64,000 bases of DNA from Adiantum capillus-veneris (GCA_014529385.2 CM043971.1:90389840-90453839); one strand, 5' to 3'; positions 48,034 through 60,190 are shown, counted from the first letter of the stretch. The notes: generated by a model not told the origin, from the letters alone. Translations and numbers: made by a program.

Positions 48034-48046
48034 TTTTTGGCAGAGG

Positions 48047-49155
48047 AATGTAGACTTCATAGAAACCATTGATATATTTGTTGTAGAGCCTGCCATGAGT
48101 TTGGAGGAGCCTGTCTTGAATTTGGAAGAGCCTTCTCTAGGTTTGGAGGAGCCTGATAGTGATCCATCTGTAGAAATGGAGTCCCCTTCTACTCCAAAAT
48201 TTACTTTACCGAACTCACTTAAGAGAGAAATGGATTTTTCAGCACCTACTTTATAGAGTGTCCAATGTGTTGCAACAATCTAAAAGAAAAAAGAGACAAT
48301 TATTTTTGAAGACCCTACAGTGATTGATGAAAGGCTTTTAGATTTTGCAATTTCGTCTGAGGTTGGTGATAAGTTTGATTTGGTCTCCTGCATTTCTAAT
48401 GCTCCATTTAATCTTGATGTGTTTATAGCTGAACAGAGTGAACACTTGAAGTTGGAACGAGAGAAGTTTGAGCTTCACTCTCAAGAGGGCAGGGTTAATG
48501 TTGGTGAAATGGTGGTAGTCCATTTAAAAGACTGTGATCCTAAAAGACAGTCTTACAAGAAGTATAATCAGTTGTCTCTTATATACATGTGCCATTGGTG
48601 CAGCTTACATGAACGAGAGTGCAAGCTGATTCAAGAATCCTTTAGATTTCTAATATTTTTAAATGGATTATTTACAAGTCTTATCAAAGATCCTAAGGAG
48701 GTCATGGAGGAACACGACTTACCAGAGGATGAAAAAGAGGAAAAGAATGAGGAATATATTGAAGTGACAGAGATAGAGGAGTCCATTGATCTTGAAGAAG
48801 AAGCAAAAGAGGTGAAACGGAGCAATCTTCTCTCAGTGAAAACCTCAGATATCAAGCTACCTCTAGATGTATTAGGTTTCAATGAGCGGCAAGCCACCTT
48901 AATGCTACCAGGAGTGCGAGAGTTTCAATTTGGAGATAGGTCATACATCTTCCTTCATGATATACAAAGTATTTTTTGTTTGCGGGAGGACTTTGCACTA
49001 GCCACTATCTCCAAGTATTAGGAGGAGAGGAATGGATTTGTTTCAGATGACAGTAGTGATGACGAGGCAATGGAGATCTCCAGTAACTTATTGGACTGCC
49101 TTAAACTCTGCTTTGAAAAGGCAAAAAAGTATAAAGAAAGCATCCTGGTTTAAGC
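48047..49155 (+). pseudogene. Acidic companion gene of the two-gene element (copy 2)
   Basis: Counterpart of 19310-18187: EPAMSLEEP (with an extra LNLEEP/LGLEEP repeat), EVGDKFDLVSCISNAPFNLD, EHLKLEREKFELHSQEG, NVGEMVVVH, EESIDLEEEAKEVKR, FNERQATLMLPGV and QFGDRSYIFLHDI. The long frame 48320-49021 (233 codons) ends at a TAG at 49019 and continues in frame with EERNGFVSDDSSDD. The first ~40 codons present in copy 1 (basic cluster) are missing: the LTR joins at GAGG, a four-base overlap shared by both sequences. A protein of unknown function, more intact than copy 1. Confidence 0.6.
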
Positions 49156-49250
49156 GACCAGCGTAGGAGTCAACCGGATCAGTCAACCTATGGAAGGATG
49201 AGCTTTTTTTGCAAGATGAGAGTTTCATGGTATAAAATCCTGGCCCCCCC

Positions 49251-49257
49251 CACACCA

Positions 49258-49347
<90 letters not shown>
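49251..49347. repeat. C run and (TC)n microsatellite
   Basis: CCCCCCC then about 88 bases of TC with one GTC interruption; the positional counterpart of 17959-18101 in copy 1. Confidence 0.97.
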
Positions 49348-49350
<3 letters not shown>

Positions 49351-49499
49351 AACACTTCTTTTGTTTACAGTCATGGATTGCTGAAAAGGACGACAAGTTT
49401 CTTTGTCGTCGAAGAAGACAATTCCGTGGTAGGGATGCAGCTCTAGGACAACATCTTCCTAGTTTATGTGAGGCACCCATCCTAATCTTCCACAATGGA

Positions 49500-49706
49500 A
49501 TGTCACAAGAGGGGAATACTGCAACCTATGCTTTCAAGACATTATCTCTCTTCTTAGGTGGTCCAATGCTACCACACAATGCTGACAAAGTTATCCTCGT
49601 CGAGACAAGGTTTTTGGGAGAAAATGTTTTGGGTACTCGCCAGGATATACTGGGGGCCATGCATCATATTACCACACATACACAGCAATGGCATTATCTT
49701 TAGGGA
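49500..49706 (+). other. Conserved spacer ORF, counterpart of 17791-17582
   Basis: SQEGNTATYAFKTLSLFLGG and PMLPHNADKVILV; homologous to copy 1 in inverted orientation. Confidence 0.5.
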
Positions 49707-49859
49707 AAGAAAACCCTACCGAACTCTTAAAGCATGGCAAACATTAAATGATCAGATATAAGGGCGAGGTTCCAAATGATATTTGAAAATCATCAAAATG
49801 TTGAAATAGTTATGGTACATATTGAATTTAATTCTGCAGGCATTTGTGGTACATCCAAT

Positions 49860-50645
49860 CATCTGAACTCTAACTCTCTTGTTTCACCGATGGTTGGCAT
49901 ATTGCATTGTCTCTCTCCACCTGATTTGACTTTCAAGAGCACTTGAGTTGTTGAATGCGTCTGCTCGCTTTCTTTTCTGAGGTTGCAAATGTCTGATTGC
50001 CTGTACGGTTGTTGAAGAGGCCAATACTTGCTTTTGTTGCATGCGATGAATGATTCTGCGATAAAATGACTGAAATAACTCCTTCAAACTATTTGCCTTA
50101 TTTCGAGAGCCTCATGCTGTGTGTGTCTGAAGTAGGCATTTCTAGCCATGTAATGAGACTTCTCCATGCCCTGGGTGTTCCATATACCTGGATTACCATA
50201 CTTTTGGATGAAGTATGGCAAATGATTAAAAATAATGTGCTGCAAAACAAGAAATTTATTTAGAAATTCAAACACAAACTTAGTACTAAGACTATCTGAG
50301 GTGCTTTGAATTTACCATGTAATGAGTGATTTGAGTGTTAGTCCATGCTGTCTTGAAGGATTTTTTTAGTAGCTGAAGGTTCTGTTTAAACTTGCTGAGA
50401 TTATCCTGCGACCAATCATCATTCTCACACATTGGAAATAATATGTCAATGGAACGTCACACATCACCCTTTGCATTGCGAGTTGTTGTCTCTTGGTCTT
50501 TCACTGCAAAATGAAGTTTTTTCCAGTGCATATCCTCAACTTTGCTAATGTAGGTAGAGTGATATACTGTGCCTCGCTTTGTTAGCTTCAAATCTTTCAT
50601 ACCTTGAGGTTTAGATAGAAAATGGTGTGCCTTGACCCCATCTAT
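49860..50645 (-). pseudogene. Transposase-like gene, C-terminal part (copy 2)
   Basis: On the - strand: DGVKAHHFLSKPQGMKDLKL, TKRGTVYHSTYISKVEDMHW (50640-50500), HIIFNHLPYFIQKYGNPGIW and NTQGMEKSHYMARNAYFRHT (50240-50120), and ELFQSFYRRIIHRMQQ (50080). It matches 16640-17435 of copy 1 closely. The upstream two thirds are absent; at about 50645 the sequence changes to the gypsy-like region. Confidence 0.65.
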
Positions 50646-52820
50646 GGATGGTAACCAATCATTTGCCCCATTGTGATCATTTCTTGAAAAAATTTGCACC
50701 ATCCTCCAGGATCATAGGGATAATACAAGAATTTCCAATCTGTAGAGCATAAACATATATTAACCCACAAATCTTCATGCAACCCGCTTGGATCATATGG
50801 CATATAAGTCAATTGTCCCGGACCATGCATATATGTATCACCTCCTCCTGAGTCAAAAGCTAGCTCAGAATCCCCTACATCATAGGGTAACATCAGATCC
50901 CATATAGCATCAGGTAGCACTAGATACTGCCATATTCCCTGTGCAACTGGCTCATTTAATTGTTGATCGTCAATCATAGGTAAAAGCATTGGTAGTGCAC
51001 CTTCACTCTCACTAGTATTGGAATCCCAATCATGCATATCTGAATACATCAAGTCTCTGGCAAAACTCTCTTCATTAGGCTCACAATATGCATCTGAAAA
51101 CAATTCTCTATCTTGTAGAGGCTCAAAATCAAGTAGAGCATCATCCAACAACTACATAAGTTCTTCATTAGCTGCATCTGAACAAACTTGCTCATGCATG
51201 AATCTAGATTGATTGGTGTCCTTAGCATATGTATTTGAAAACCCTTCCAAATCTTTGTCCAATAAGCACATAAGATCTAGGTCCACTGCTTCAGAAGGTT
51301 CCTCCATCTTGCACATCTTAGGCTACTGTAAACTAAGATTTCCACATGTGACATGCATACTCAATACATTTGCTGTAGACTGCTCCTCAAGACTTTCACC
51401 CTCATCCAAATATCTTTGCACTTTTGTAACACAAAGTTCAGCATGCTCATCGGAAATTTTGTCTACTGCCCTGTCTGTATCATCGGCACAATAAAACCAA
51501 TCATATTCAACATCAAGAGATTGCACTTCACTATGCACCCCCTCTAAATCAGCATCATCAAGTTCATGATCATTCTGCCATAGTGTGAGCTACAAATTCC
51601 TGATAGAGAAGAGGTTTTCTCCCCTTCTAAATCATCAGCAAATTCAGATTAGTCTGCCAGATTGGTAGATCTACTTGTCAAAGGAGTCTGCACCCCCTCT
51701 GATTCATCATCATCACATTCAAGTTCAGTTTCCCACTTTGGTAGCTTAGCTTCACAACAACTTGTCAATAAAGGAGTATGCACCCCCTCTCAATCAACAT
51801 TTTGTTGATCTTCAAGCACATACTCTTGCTTAGCCAAGTCCTCAAAAACTGATACATTTAAATTTGGTAAATCTGGTATACTGAAATCCATGGTCCTGCT
51901 GCTCTCAACAGCATCCCTACTTTGACCTATAACATATGTATCATTAATCAAATCTTTGGCAAAATCAGTACCAATACCATCAATCACCTCTATGGTAGAA
52001 TCTGTACCAGAAAAATTTTGCTCTAATTCCGAATTAGTAGAAAAAGTATCGGTTGAAACCGAATCTTCCTGCATGTCTACTTGAATATGGCTGCACTCAT
52101 TCACCTGCACAATTTCTTCTTGAGCTTTAGCCGCTTCGTAGTTCCCTGATGTCTTTTCCTCTTGTATTGCATACATAGGTTCTTTGCAAGATTCACCTTG
52201 CATATCTTGAAGCTGTAAAGCTTCACCCTCAAAGACTTCTACTTCATGTAAAGCATATGCTAAGCCCAGTTTTTTATAAACAGCTAATACTATGTCGTCG
52301 TCATTAGCCTGTAAGAAGGTAGTATCATGTACAATACACTCATCAATTACCTTCTAACTTTGAACGTACTTGTCCGCGGATATCTATGTAGTTTGTACTT
52401 GGACTCTGTTCTTGATAGCTTTCATAATGCTCATAGCTTACCTGTACAATAGCTTCTTTGAAATACTCCCAATTGTCGTTGTAGGCTTTGGTAACTTCTT
52501 GAATTTGCCCCTTCAAATCTGAACTTACTAACTGCTTAAAAGATCTGATCATTAACTCTTCAGGTATGCCTCTTACCTTGGTTTCCAACTCATAGCACTC
52601 TAGGTAGCCCTCTGGATAGTATCAATCAAAGACTCGTCCCTCATCGTATACTGCATCCAAAGCTTCATCCATTTGATTTTTCTTCTTTACGGTCTCCATT
52701 TCAAGCAGAGATCCTTGAACCAATTGAAGCATCTTCAAAAAATCTGGAATTGATGACTTATCATCAAAACCATTTGCACTTAACTCTACAATCATCTTCT
52801 TCATCTACTAAATTATCCAT
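50646..52820 (-). pseudogene. Gypsy gag-like region, reverse strand
   Basis: From 52820 downward: MDNLVDEEDD, then GFDDKSSIPDFLKMLQLVQG, and METKVRGIPEELMIRSFKQL, VSSDLKGQIQEVTKAYNDNW and EYFKEAIVQVSYEHYE, which resemble the gag at 62.87 kb (HSFELVAAPKIREHV...GRNWEELKVSL). Long Glu/Asp-rich frames follow (52203-51790, 51538-51323, 51151-50642) without recognisable enzyme domains. It lies downstream of the reverse-strand LTR at 54023-54976 and is probably its gag. Several stops. Confidence 0.55.
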
Positions 52821-53676
52821 CTGTATGTGTTCAAAATGTGAGCCGGACAAGCGCCGGGCCTCTGGCTGCGGGAGGTGTGAAAGAGAGAGAATAGCAAACA
52901 CTAAAAGATCTGGCAAATACCATAATCATCAATTAAGTGATTAACACTTTGAGTACAACTTCATCCTTAGCCAAGGCGGACTGTTAACGACACCGTCACT
53001 TGGATCATTTGCTAACTAGGAGTTTAAGCTCCTGTTTACAGGATTAATCGGGTTGTTAACGACATCGGACTTAATAGAATGTTTAATCGATCTCTAGCTG
53101 ATGACGGTGATGGAAATTTTCTTTTGCCACTTTAACTGCTTCAACTACCTCGTGGATTCTACAAGCTTCAACTCTGCTCGTTTCCTTAATCATTAAGCAT
53201 CAGTTATTATCATTTATCCTGCAACTTCTTGCTTTGCTGAGCTCTAACCCTTTTGGTTTCTGCCTTCGACTCTTTGCTTAACTCTTCCCTTTTCCGAGGC
53301 TTTTCTTTGTTTCTCTAATTCCAAAGAGAGAGAAATAGTCTTTGTCATGCCCTTGTTCAAGCTTGAGAGAGAGCCTTTGCTTCCTTGCTTACCAAGGACT
53401 AGAGCAAGAAAAAGAGACTTTGCCTTGTACTTCTCCCCATGCTTGTTCACCCTCCTCGCCTCTTTTCCTTTCTCATGCCGAGGACAAGAGAGAGAAGTCT
53501 TTCTTTTGCTTGCCTTGCTTCTCCTTCTCGAGAGAGAAAGCCTTTATTTTAGTGATTTTCTTCACCTCCTTCTCTCTCCGAGCTTTCCTTGTTTTGATGA
53601 CAAGAGCAAGAGAGAGGGAGTTTTGCTTGCCGAGGATTAGAGCAAGAGAAGACTTATCCCTTTGCTCCTATCCGAG

Positions 53677-53680
<4 letters not shown>
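52821..53680 (-). other. Leader of the reverse-strand gypsy element
   Basis: Non-coding; AG/TC-rich with recurrent GAGAGAGAA-type blocks; TTGTTAACGACA-like segments at 52983 and 53055 suggest a small duplication (TTAACGACACCG; TTAACGACATCG). Confidence 0.45.

Positions 53681-53768
<88 letters not shown>
53681..53768. repeat. (AG)n microsatellite
   Basis: About 88 bases of AG. It is followed by two copies of GAGCTTTGCTTGTCGAGGAT (53766; 53810). Confidence 0.97.
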
Positions 53769-53771
<3 letters not shown>

Positions 53772-53999
53772 TGCTTGTCGAGGATGAGCCGCAAGCGATC
53801 AGAGAGAGGGAGCTTTGCTTGTCGAGGATGAGCCGAGAACTTCTTCTCCTTCTGTCCTCCAACTTCCAACTTCCCTCACGTTCTGAATCTCCTTCTCACA
53901 TGCAATGGACTCCGTTTTATACCTCCTTCCCTCCCTTATCAACGACGGCGCCGTCGTTGCTAGGGAGGCATAAAAATCTCCTCCTATTGACGTGGCAGC

Positions 54000-54018
54000 A
54001 AGATCTCGACCTCTGCCA
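54000..54018 (-). other. Primer-binding site of the reverse-strand gypsy LTR
   Basis: On the - strand TGGCAGAGGTCGAGATC follows the LTR end GACA after TTTT; it has the form of a tRNA 3'-end complement (the rc ends in CCA). Confidence 0.6.
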
Positions 54019-54022
54019 AAAA

Positions 54023-54976
54023 TGTCGCAATCGATGCCAAACTGTTGTGCGAGGAGCTCTTGAGTAACATTTGTCCCTGTGGCAAGCTCATTCGACGCTC
54101 GATACGGCAAGCGCAAGTGCATCTCTTCCTTCATGCACCTCCCTCGCTACATGTCCACCCCATCCATGCCCTTTATTTTCTTCTTTTTCCCACTTAAGCC
54201 CTTTATTTTCTTAAAATGGGCGGCCTTGCCAAATTTTGGGTGGCCAGTCCCTTGGTGGTCGGCCATAGCTTATGGGCCCTTGGGCACCATTTGAAGGGCA
54301 TCACATTTGGCATACATATCGGCCAACGCAATGATGCAAGTATAAGTGATTGCATTTTGGGAAATACCTTCCCTCACATTTGGTTAAAAGAGTTAGCACT
54401 TCTAAGCCGCAGCATAATCCGCAATCACTGCATTCCAAAACTTGGACAAAAGACAAAAACTCCCAGCTGAGACACCAACCGAGCCGACCGAACCGGTATG
54501 GAACCGACCCCCAGTGAATCTTTCACGTCTAATATCTTAGCAACCGGAACTCCGATCATTGATCTGAAAAGACAGATGCGCTCCACAAAGTGAACACTTT
54601 AAGCCCATGCATTCATTTCAGTTCTGTCCCCTCAGCTGCAGTTGTCCAATCCGGTACGGATCTGCAATCGACTTAAACTTCAAACTGCCATAACTATTGC
54701 ACCGTAGCTCCAATTGACGAGCCGTAAAGACAAGCCGATAGAGAACTTCAAGCACTACAATTTTAGATCATAATATCCCATCTATGATCACTTCAAGCAT
54801 ACTCATAATTGGCATCGTTAAGGCATCTGTTGGCCCTTCTAAGCCACATCTGGCATACATTAATCATTAAACTTGGACTGTTAACAAGCCTTGCTCACTA
54901 AATGTGTAGGCTTGAAAGAAGCTTAGCTTGCATTTCTTGGCTCTTTTTCCCTTCATGGAAGCAGAGATGCAAGACA
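54023..54976 (-). mobile_element. Gypsy LTR, right member of the inverted pair
   Basis: 954 bases; on the - strand TGTCTTGCATCTCTGC to GATTGCGACA, perfect TGTC/GACA ends. Homologous along its length to 47086-48033 in the opposite orientation. Confidence 0.85.
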
Positions 54977-55057
54977 ACGGGAGAATATTGATTGTCTCCT
55001 ACAACAATCGAATTCAACATATGTAGAGAAACATGACTCAAAGTTACATGTTTTGTT

Positions 55058-55829
55058 GTGACAAATCCTTATGCTACGAGGAATTTAATGTCCTATGGCG
55101 CATGGATAATGATGGAAAATACATCAATCATTGAGCTAGAAGAAACAGTGAACACAAGTTGGAAAACGCCAATACTTAGGTGTGGAGTGGTAGAAGTCCT
55201 ACTCAAGTTGAGTACTGAAGAATTCAAAGGCACTTTCTACATAATCGACTCTCATCACATCAAAGAGTCTCTAGTTCTAACAAAAAGCTGGATGGACATC
55301 CTCTTTCAACAACAACAAAGGTCCCAGAAGTATCTCAAGCTCATGCAAAGAAGAAACAACCAACAATAGCAGAAAAAGGTAAAGCTAAGGAAAACACTAA
55401 AGCAGATCAACCTCTCAAATTGACTTGACATTGAATGAATCTACATCAACCTTCCAACATAACCTCTACATCCAAAGCCAAACCACTGACAATGCAATGG
55501 AAACCCAAGAAAAAAGTTTATCAATCAGAGTTTCCATAAGACAAAAGCCTCCAACAAAAATAATTGACCAAGTGTTAGTATCCAAAGATCACATCAAAGT
55601 CAAGGATCCAGTTTGGATACACCAATCACAAGTTCAACCTCAACAACAAAAGGTAATTGGGTGGGTAGCATCAAATGAGTCAATCACTACTCAAGACTAC
55701 TTCCAAGGAAACGTTAATGTTTGGGCTAAAAATCCTAAGGTAGTAGCTTGGACCTACTCACCTCAAGAAAATAGCTCTACAAGGAGAAAGACGAGCTATA
55801 AATGGAAGACAAAAACCTCCATAGGATAA
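55058..55829 (+). pseudogene. Gypsy-like protease region
   Basis: GVVEVLLKLSTEEFKGTFYI then IDSHHIKESLVLTKSWMDIL (to 55312) reads like the end of a gypsy retropepsin. A Gln/Lys/Thr-rich frame (55425-55829) follows, with QDYFQGNVNVWAKNPKVVAW. Stops at 55367 and 55418. No RT. Confidence 0.45.
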
Positions 55830-56590
55830 AGAAAAACCACAAAAGGAACCAAAAAATAACTTTGATGAAGCAAGAAATGCAGCAAATATGGTTACCAAAG
55901 TCAGAAGCTACCCAACAAAGATAGGTGAAGCAATGAATGATTCCAATCAAGTGACTCAAAGCACAAGGATTTTATGAAGGTAGCACTCAAATATGGTTAC
56001 CAAAAGTAGTAGCTCAACCTGGAACAACAAAGATCAGTCATGTAGCACAATGCGCAACCCAACGGCAAGAAATCACAACCAAGAGACAATGGAATCCAAT
56101 CACAACTGAAGGTGCTACAACCTCCAAATGGATATCTCATCTTCTACTACAGAAGCAAGGCTTCTACAATGGGAATAGTCAGGTATGGAACCTGAGCCTC
56201 TAGTGTCCATCAAGTCCATGAGAAAAAGGAGAAAATGTAAAAAACAGTTAGGCACAGAAAAAAAAAACACAAATTGTTATTGGTAACTCAAACATAAATC
56301 ACCCACAAACAACAATAAGAGCTTCTCATGAAAGATAAAGCAAAGTGTAAGCACATGGGTCCTATGAGCAAGGCCACCGACACAATTAGACAATGTGTAC
56401 GCTAGGGGAGGCTATAAGATAGCATGGTTGGGTGGAGACTAGCACACAACATCACTCTCGTCCTTTCAGTGGTATCCAAGCTATTTTGAGAAAGAGGAAA
56501 AGCAGGTTGTATGTGCATGCAACACACATGTCCTCTCCATGATCCGCAGCAATAGACAGGGAAGACGACGGTCCACAATGCAGCAAAAGA
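55830..56590. other. Non-coding
   Basis: Nothing recognised beyond ATATGGTTACCAAA-type repeats at about 55886 and 55992. Confidence 0.4.
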
Positions 56591-56795
56591 GAAGATAGAC
56601 ACAACGTCTTGTGCAACAAGCAACAACAAACGTTTAAGGTGAGTGACCAAGGCAAACTCGATCGACAACTTTACAAAATCGAGGCTCAAGAGAAGATAGA
56701 CACAACGTCTTGTGCAACAAGCAACAACAAACGTTTAAGGTGAGTGACCAAGGCAAACTCGATCGACAACTTTACGAAATCGAGGCTCTACTGAC
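56590..56795. repeat. Tandem duplication, ~100-bp unit
   Basis: GAGAAGATAGACACAACGTC...ACTTTACAAAATCGAGGCTC at 56590 and again at 56691 (ACGAAATCGAGGCTC), nearly identical. Confidence 0.9.
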
Positions 56796-56839
56796 GTTGT
56801 TGGTTGCACGCATAGGAAGGCCCTCTAAACCCTTGCAAG

Positions 56840-56900
56840 AAGGGGGTTGAACCCACCCCATGAGGGCAAGAGGCCAACACCCTACCATCCAAGCTATTGA
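56840..56900 (-). mobile_element. tRNA-like SINE head (boxes A and B)
   Basis: On the - strand TAGCTTGGATGGTAGGG (box A-like, from 56897) is followed 33 bases later by GGTTCAACCCC (box B, 56853-56843), which fits the GGTTCRANYCC consensus. The spacing and the context TGGCCTCTTGCCCTCATGGG resemble tRNA-derived heads of plant SINEs rather than a tRNA gene, since no acceptor stem closes. The body would run to lower coordinates, into the tandem duplication. Confidence 0.55.
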
Positions 56901-57360
56901 AACTTGGTGTATACAACAAGGAAAGATAGTATACTTGAGTTAACAAAGAAAGCTAGAAAGAAAGGAAAGCTACAAACTTCAAGGAAGTAGTTTCACCCTT
57001 CCTTTTCACTCGTTAGAGAAAGACAAATTTTTCTTCCAAAATTTATTTTTCTTCAAGAAAGAAGCTTCACACTGAACAGAAAAAAAAAACCTTCACAAAA
57101 ACAACGAGTTTTTGTGAAGAATCAATGAAGATGTTCTTACGAAGAACAAGACATGAAGCGCTACAAATTTTGCAAGGCAAGGATCGCATGCAACACAAAA
57201 GTCATCGAGCATAAAAAACACAACGACTTCAAGATTTACAAGGTACAAGTTGACATTCTTTTCTCTCTACATTAACGTGTGTTTATCATGACTGGCAGGG
57301 ATGTCCCACAAACACACACTTTTGATTTTGAACACACAATCCAAATTCGGCAACCATGTG
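56901..57360. other. Leader-like non-coding stretch
   Basis: A- and AAG-rich; precedes gypsy gag. No PBS recognised. Confidence 0.4.
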
Positions 57361-57374
57361 TACTGCCGACACTA

Positions 57375-58355
57375 ATATGCACGACGATGATGATATAGGA
57401 GATCATGGCCTTGTAGATATGGCTGATTTCAAGACTTTGGAAAATTGCCAAAGCGTACTTGAACGCAACCTCTTTGTATTAAATGAAAATGTTACAAACC
57501 TTACTATGCTACTTATGGAATTTATGAATTCATAGACGGCTCAAGGAGCCCAAGCTAACAATATTGAAGGTACCCATATTGGCACGACTCAAGGATTTCT
57601 CAAGGAGTCCATGAGGCAAGTGATTTAGAAGATGTAACGGGTAGCAATGCATTACTTAAGAATACCACTATTCCTGAGTTTCAAGGTGAAGAGCATGATC
57701 GCAAAATGTATGTTCTTACACAAATGGAGTGATATGCATAGGCTCAGACACACCCAGATATTAAGACAACTGTGGAAACAAGTCTATGTCTTTAAGACAA
57801 GGCCTATAAGTGGTGGATGATATTTCCAATAGATCTCGTCCTCGATCTTGGGCTGCGTTTCAAGGTTCTTTCTCCAAAGAGTTTTTGAACTCCAACGAAG
57901 AAGATAAGAATTGGATAGCATGGGATGCATGCTACATGTTTGGCCTCTCTCTCACTTAGTATCGAGAAATTATATTAAAACTAGAAGGTCTACATGAATT
58001 CCAAAAAAATTGCGGTTTCAATAGGGATCTTGACAAAGACTATCATCTTCATGTCAAGATCCAATATCCAAAAACTTTGGAAGAAGCCATCGCTCATGCC
58101 CAAACGTATGATGATGACCAAGAGAGGAAGGGAGATGTTCCCTACTCTAAGAATACTTTTTCTAAGATCCAATGGCTAGGTAGATCTCCCACATGTTCCA
58201 AGAAGAACAGGAGACAATCTACCTCTCCACACCCTCAAGAGGCTAAGAAGCTTAAGAAATTACAAGATACTCCATGTGGGGCTCTCAACACTGCCAATTT
58301 TGAGCGTGCAAAGAAACACAATATGTTGTTTCAAATGTCTTTTAGACCAGCATAA
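57375..58355 (+). pseudogene. Gypsy gag
   Basis: DMADFKTLENCQSVLERNLF, then capsid remnants in several frames, ILKLEGLHEFQKNCGFN, KDYHLHVKIQYPKTLEEAIA and HAQTYDDDQERKGDVPYSK (58077-58200): the end of a gypsy capsid followed by a basic nucleocapsid part (KKNRRQS). Many stops. It is continuous with protease and RT downstream. Confidence 0.7.
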
Positions 58356-58364
58356 CAAGAAGGA

Positions 58365-58933
58365 TTGTCCTCTTTTGCAAGGAAAAGAAAAGGATCCATG
58401 CACACGGTGCAATGCCTTACATTAGATTCATCTCTTAAATATTGTATTGTAGAGGTTCTTCATAATATGGAAGAAAAGCACAAGTGTTGTGTGCCTGCTT
58501 CTATGTGGCAACCCACCTTTGGCCCCCATGAGTTGATTCGCATGCATGGCACTATTAATGGACAACTTGTTCGTATTTTTGTAGATGATGGTGCAACTCA
58601 AACTTCCTAAACTATAAGCTAGTCAAGAAATTGAAACTTACACAGACTCCCTGCTCCCACAAGTATGTGGTAGAACAGATTTCTAGAAATGATAAAGATG
58701 TATGGAACACGGTAGTTCAAGGGGTTGAACTTATTGTTCTAGATCATATGATGACCCTTGAATTTCAAGTTATGAATGTGGAACGTGTTGATGTAGTTTT
58801 AGGATGGGAGTGGCTGCATGGTTTAGGAAACACATTGCACACTAGTTACAAACACAACTTCTTATCCTTTATGGCCAATGGTAAACATGTGCTCTTTCTT
58901 GGTGATAAAAATATACCATTTGCACCTCTATAA
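58365..58933 (+). pseudogene. Gypsy aspartic protease
   Basis: LIRMHGTINGQLVRIFVDDG-ATQT (58530-58608) holds the catalytic Asp-x-Gly-Ala (DDGATQT, normally D-S/T-G-A). After a stop at 58608 the second half continues: YVVEQISRNDKDVWNTVVQG, VDVVLGWEWLHGLGNTLH. Broken by one stop codon and one frame change. Confidence 0.8.
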
Positions 58934-59189
58934 CCAAGTTTTTTAAAACAAAAAGCAGATGTAATCGATGAAGTCTTTTTGTGTTACCGCTTGTCTCCAA
59001 GTCTTGTGAATTCTCAAGAGAAAAGTGTTGTGGATTCTAGTTATGGTATGCAAAGTGCAATGAATTTTAATTAAAAGGAAAGTTCTAATAATTCTAAAGA
59101 GAAAAGTGCTCTCAGTTCTAATTATGTTGAGCAACATGCAGTTGTTGTAAAACAAACATTAAAGTAATTACAAGATTCTCCATTCCAAC

Positions 59190-60190
59190 ATAGCTCTAGT
59201 TTACTTTCTCCTTTTGTACGTCAAAAGCTGACTCACTTACTCACAGAGTATGGTGATGTATTCTCAAGTGATTTACCGTCAAGTTACTCCCTACACGTGA
59301 TGTGCAGCAAGGCATAGATGTCCTGCCAGGCACTAAACCAGTGAGTAAACCACTTTATCGTATGAGTGCTAGTGAGGCCAAGGATGTTGAGCTTCAGTTG
59401 ATTAACTACCTTACCCGTGGTTTCACTAGACCTAGGACTCTGCCTTGGGCATTGCCAATTCTATTGGTAAAAAAAAAGGTAGTACTATGCACATGTGTGT
59501 AGATTATCACGGATTAAACACCATAATCATCAAGAACAAGTATCCTCTATCTCAAGTGGATGAGTTGTTTGATTAACTTCATGGGGAAAGATACTATACA
59601 AAGATATATCTTTTTTTAGGCTATGATATCTTATTATGGCATGAAGATGGACACTAACAAGGTCACTACCATTCTTGGATGGCCACATCCCAATACGGTT
59701 GATGAGCTTCAAATCTTCTTAGGCATGGCTAGATTTTATCAACAATATATCTATGATTATGCCAAAATCAATGTTTCTATGACGGATCAACATAAAGAAA
59801 AATGTTAGACCTTTTCTTGGGAAGAAGCCCAACTATGCAATTTTGAACAGCTCAAGGTAGCTATAGCCACTGCTCCCATCCTAGCAATCATTGACCCACT
59901 TAAGTCTTTTGTGGTAGAGACTGATGCTAGTGAAAAATCAAATGGTGCAATACTTCTCCAGGAGGGAATACCTATAGACTTTGAAAGTAAAAAGCTGGAT
60001 ACTATTATAGAGCTCAACAAAATTATCATGTCTATGAGAGGGAGCTCTATGCCATAGTTCATGCTTTACAAAAGTGACGACACTATCTATATGGTCACAA
60101 GTTTTAAGTGGTTTTTGACCATGAGATTATAAAATGGTTTACTACCCAAATGAACTTGAAGGGTCATGAAGCTAGATGGTGGAGTGCATG
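59190..60190 (+). pseudogene. Gypsy reverse transcriptase/RNase H with internal deletion
   Basis: [53 protein letters not shown] and [17 protein letters not shown] (59500) are the RT start. Then YYTKI (59595) jumps to MKMDTNKVTTILGWPHPNTV and DELQIFLGMARFYQQYI (59640-59750), the RT thumb. The ~100 residues that carry YxDD are missing. RNase H follows (VVETDASEKSNGAILLQ; YERELYAIVHALQK; HYLYGHKF). Several stops. Dead copy. Confidence 0.85.

Noticed and set aside
47086-54976. Reading the ~950-bp inverted repeats as terminal inverted repeats of a Mutator-like DNA transposon
   Set aside because: TGTC/GACA ends, a polypurine tract on one side and PBS-like sequence on the inner side fit LTRs better, and copy 1 of the enclosed transposon lacks these repeats. 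Kept only as an alternative.
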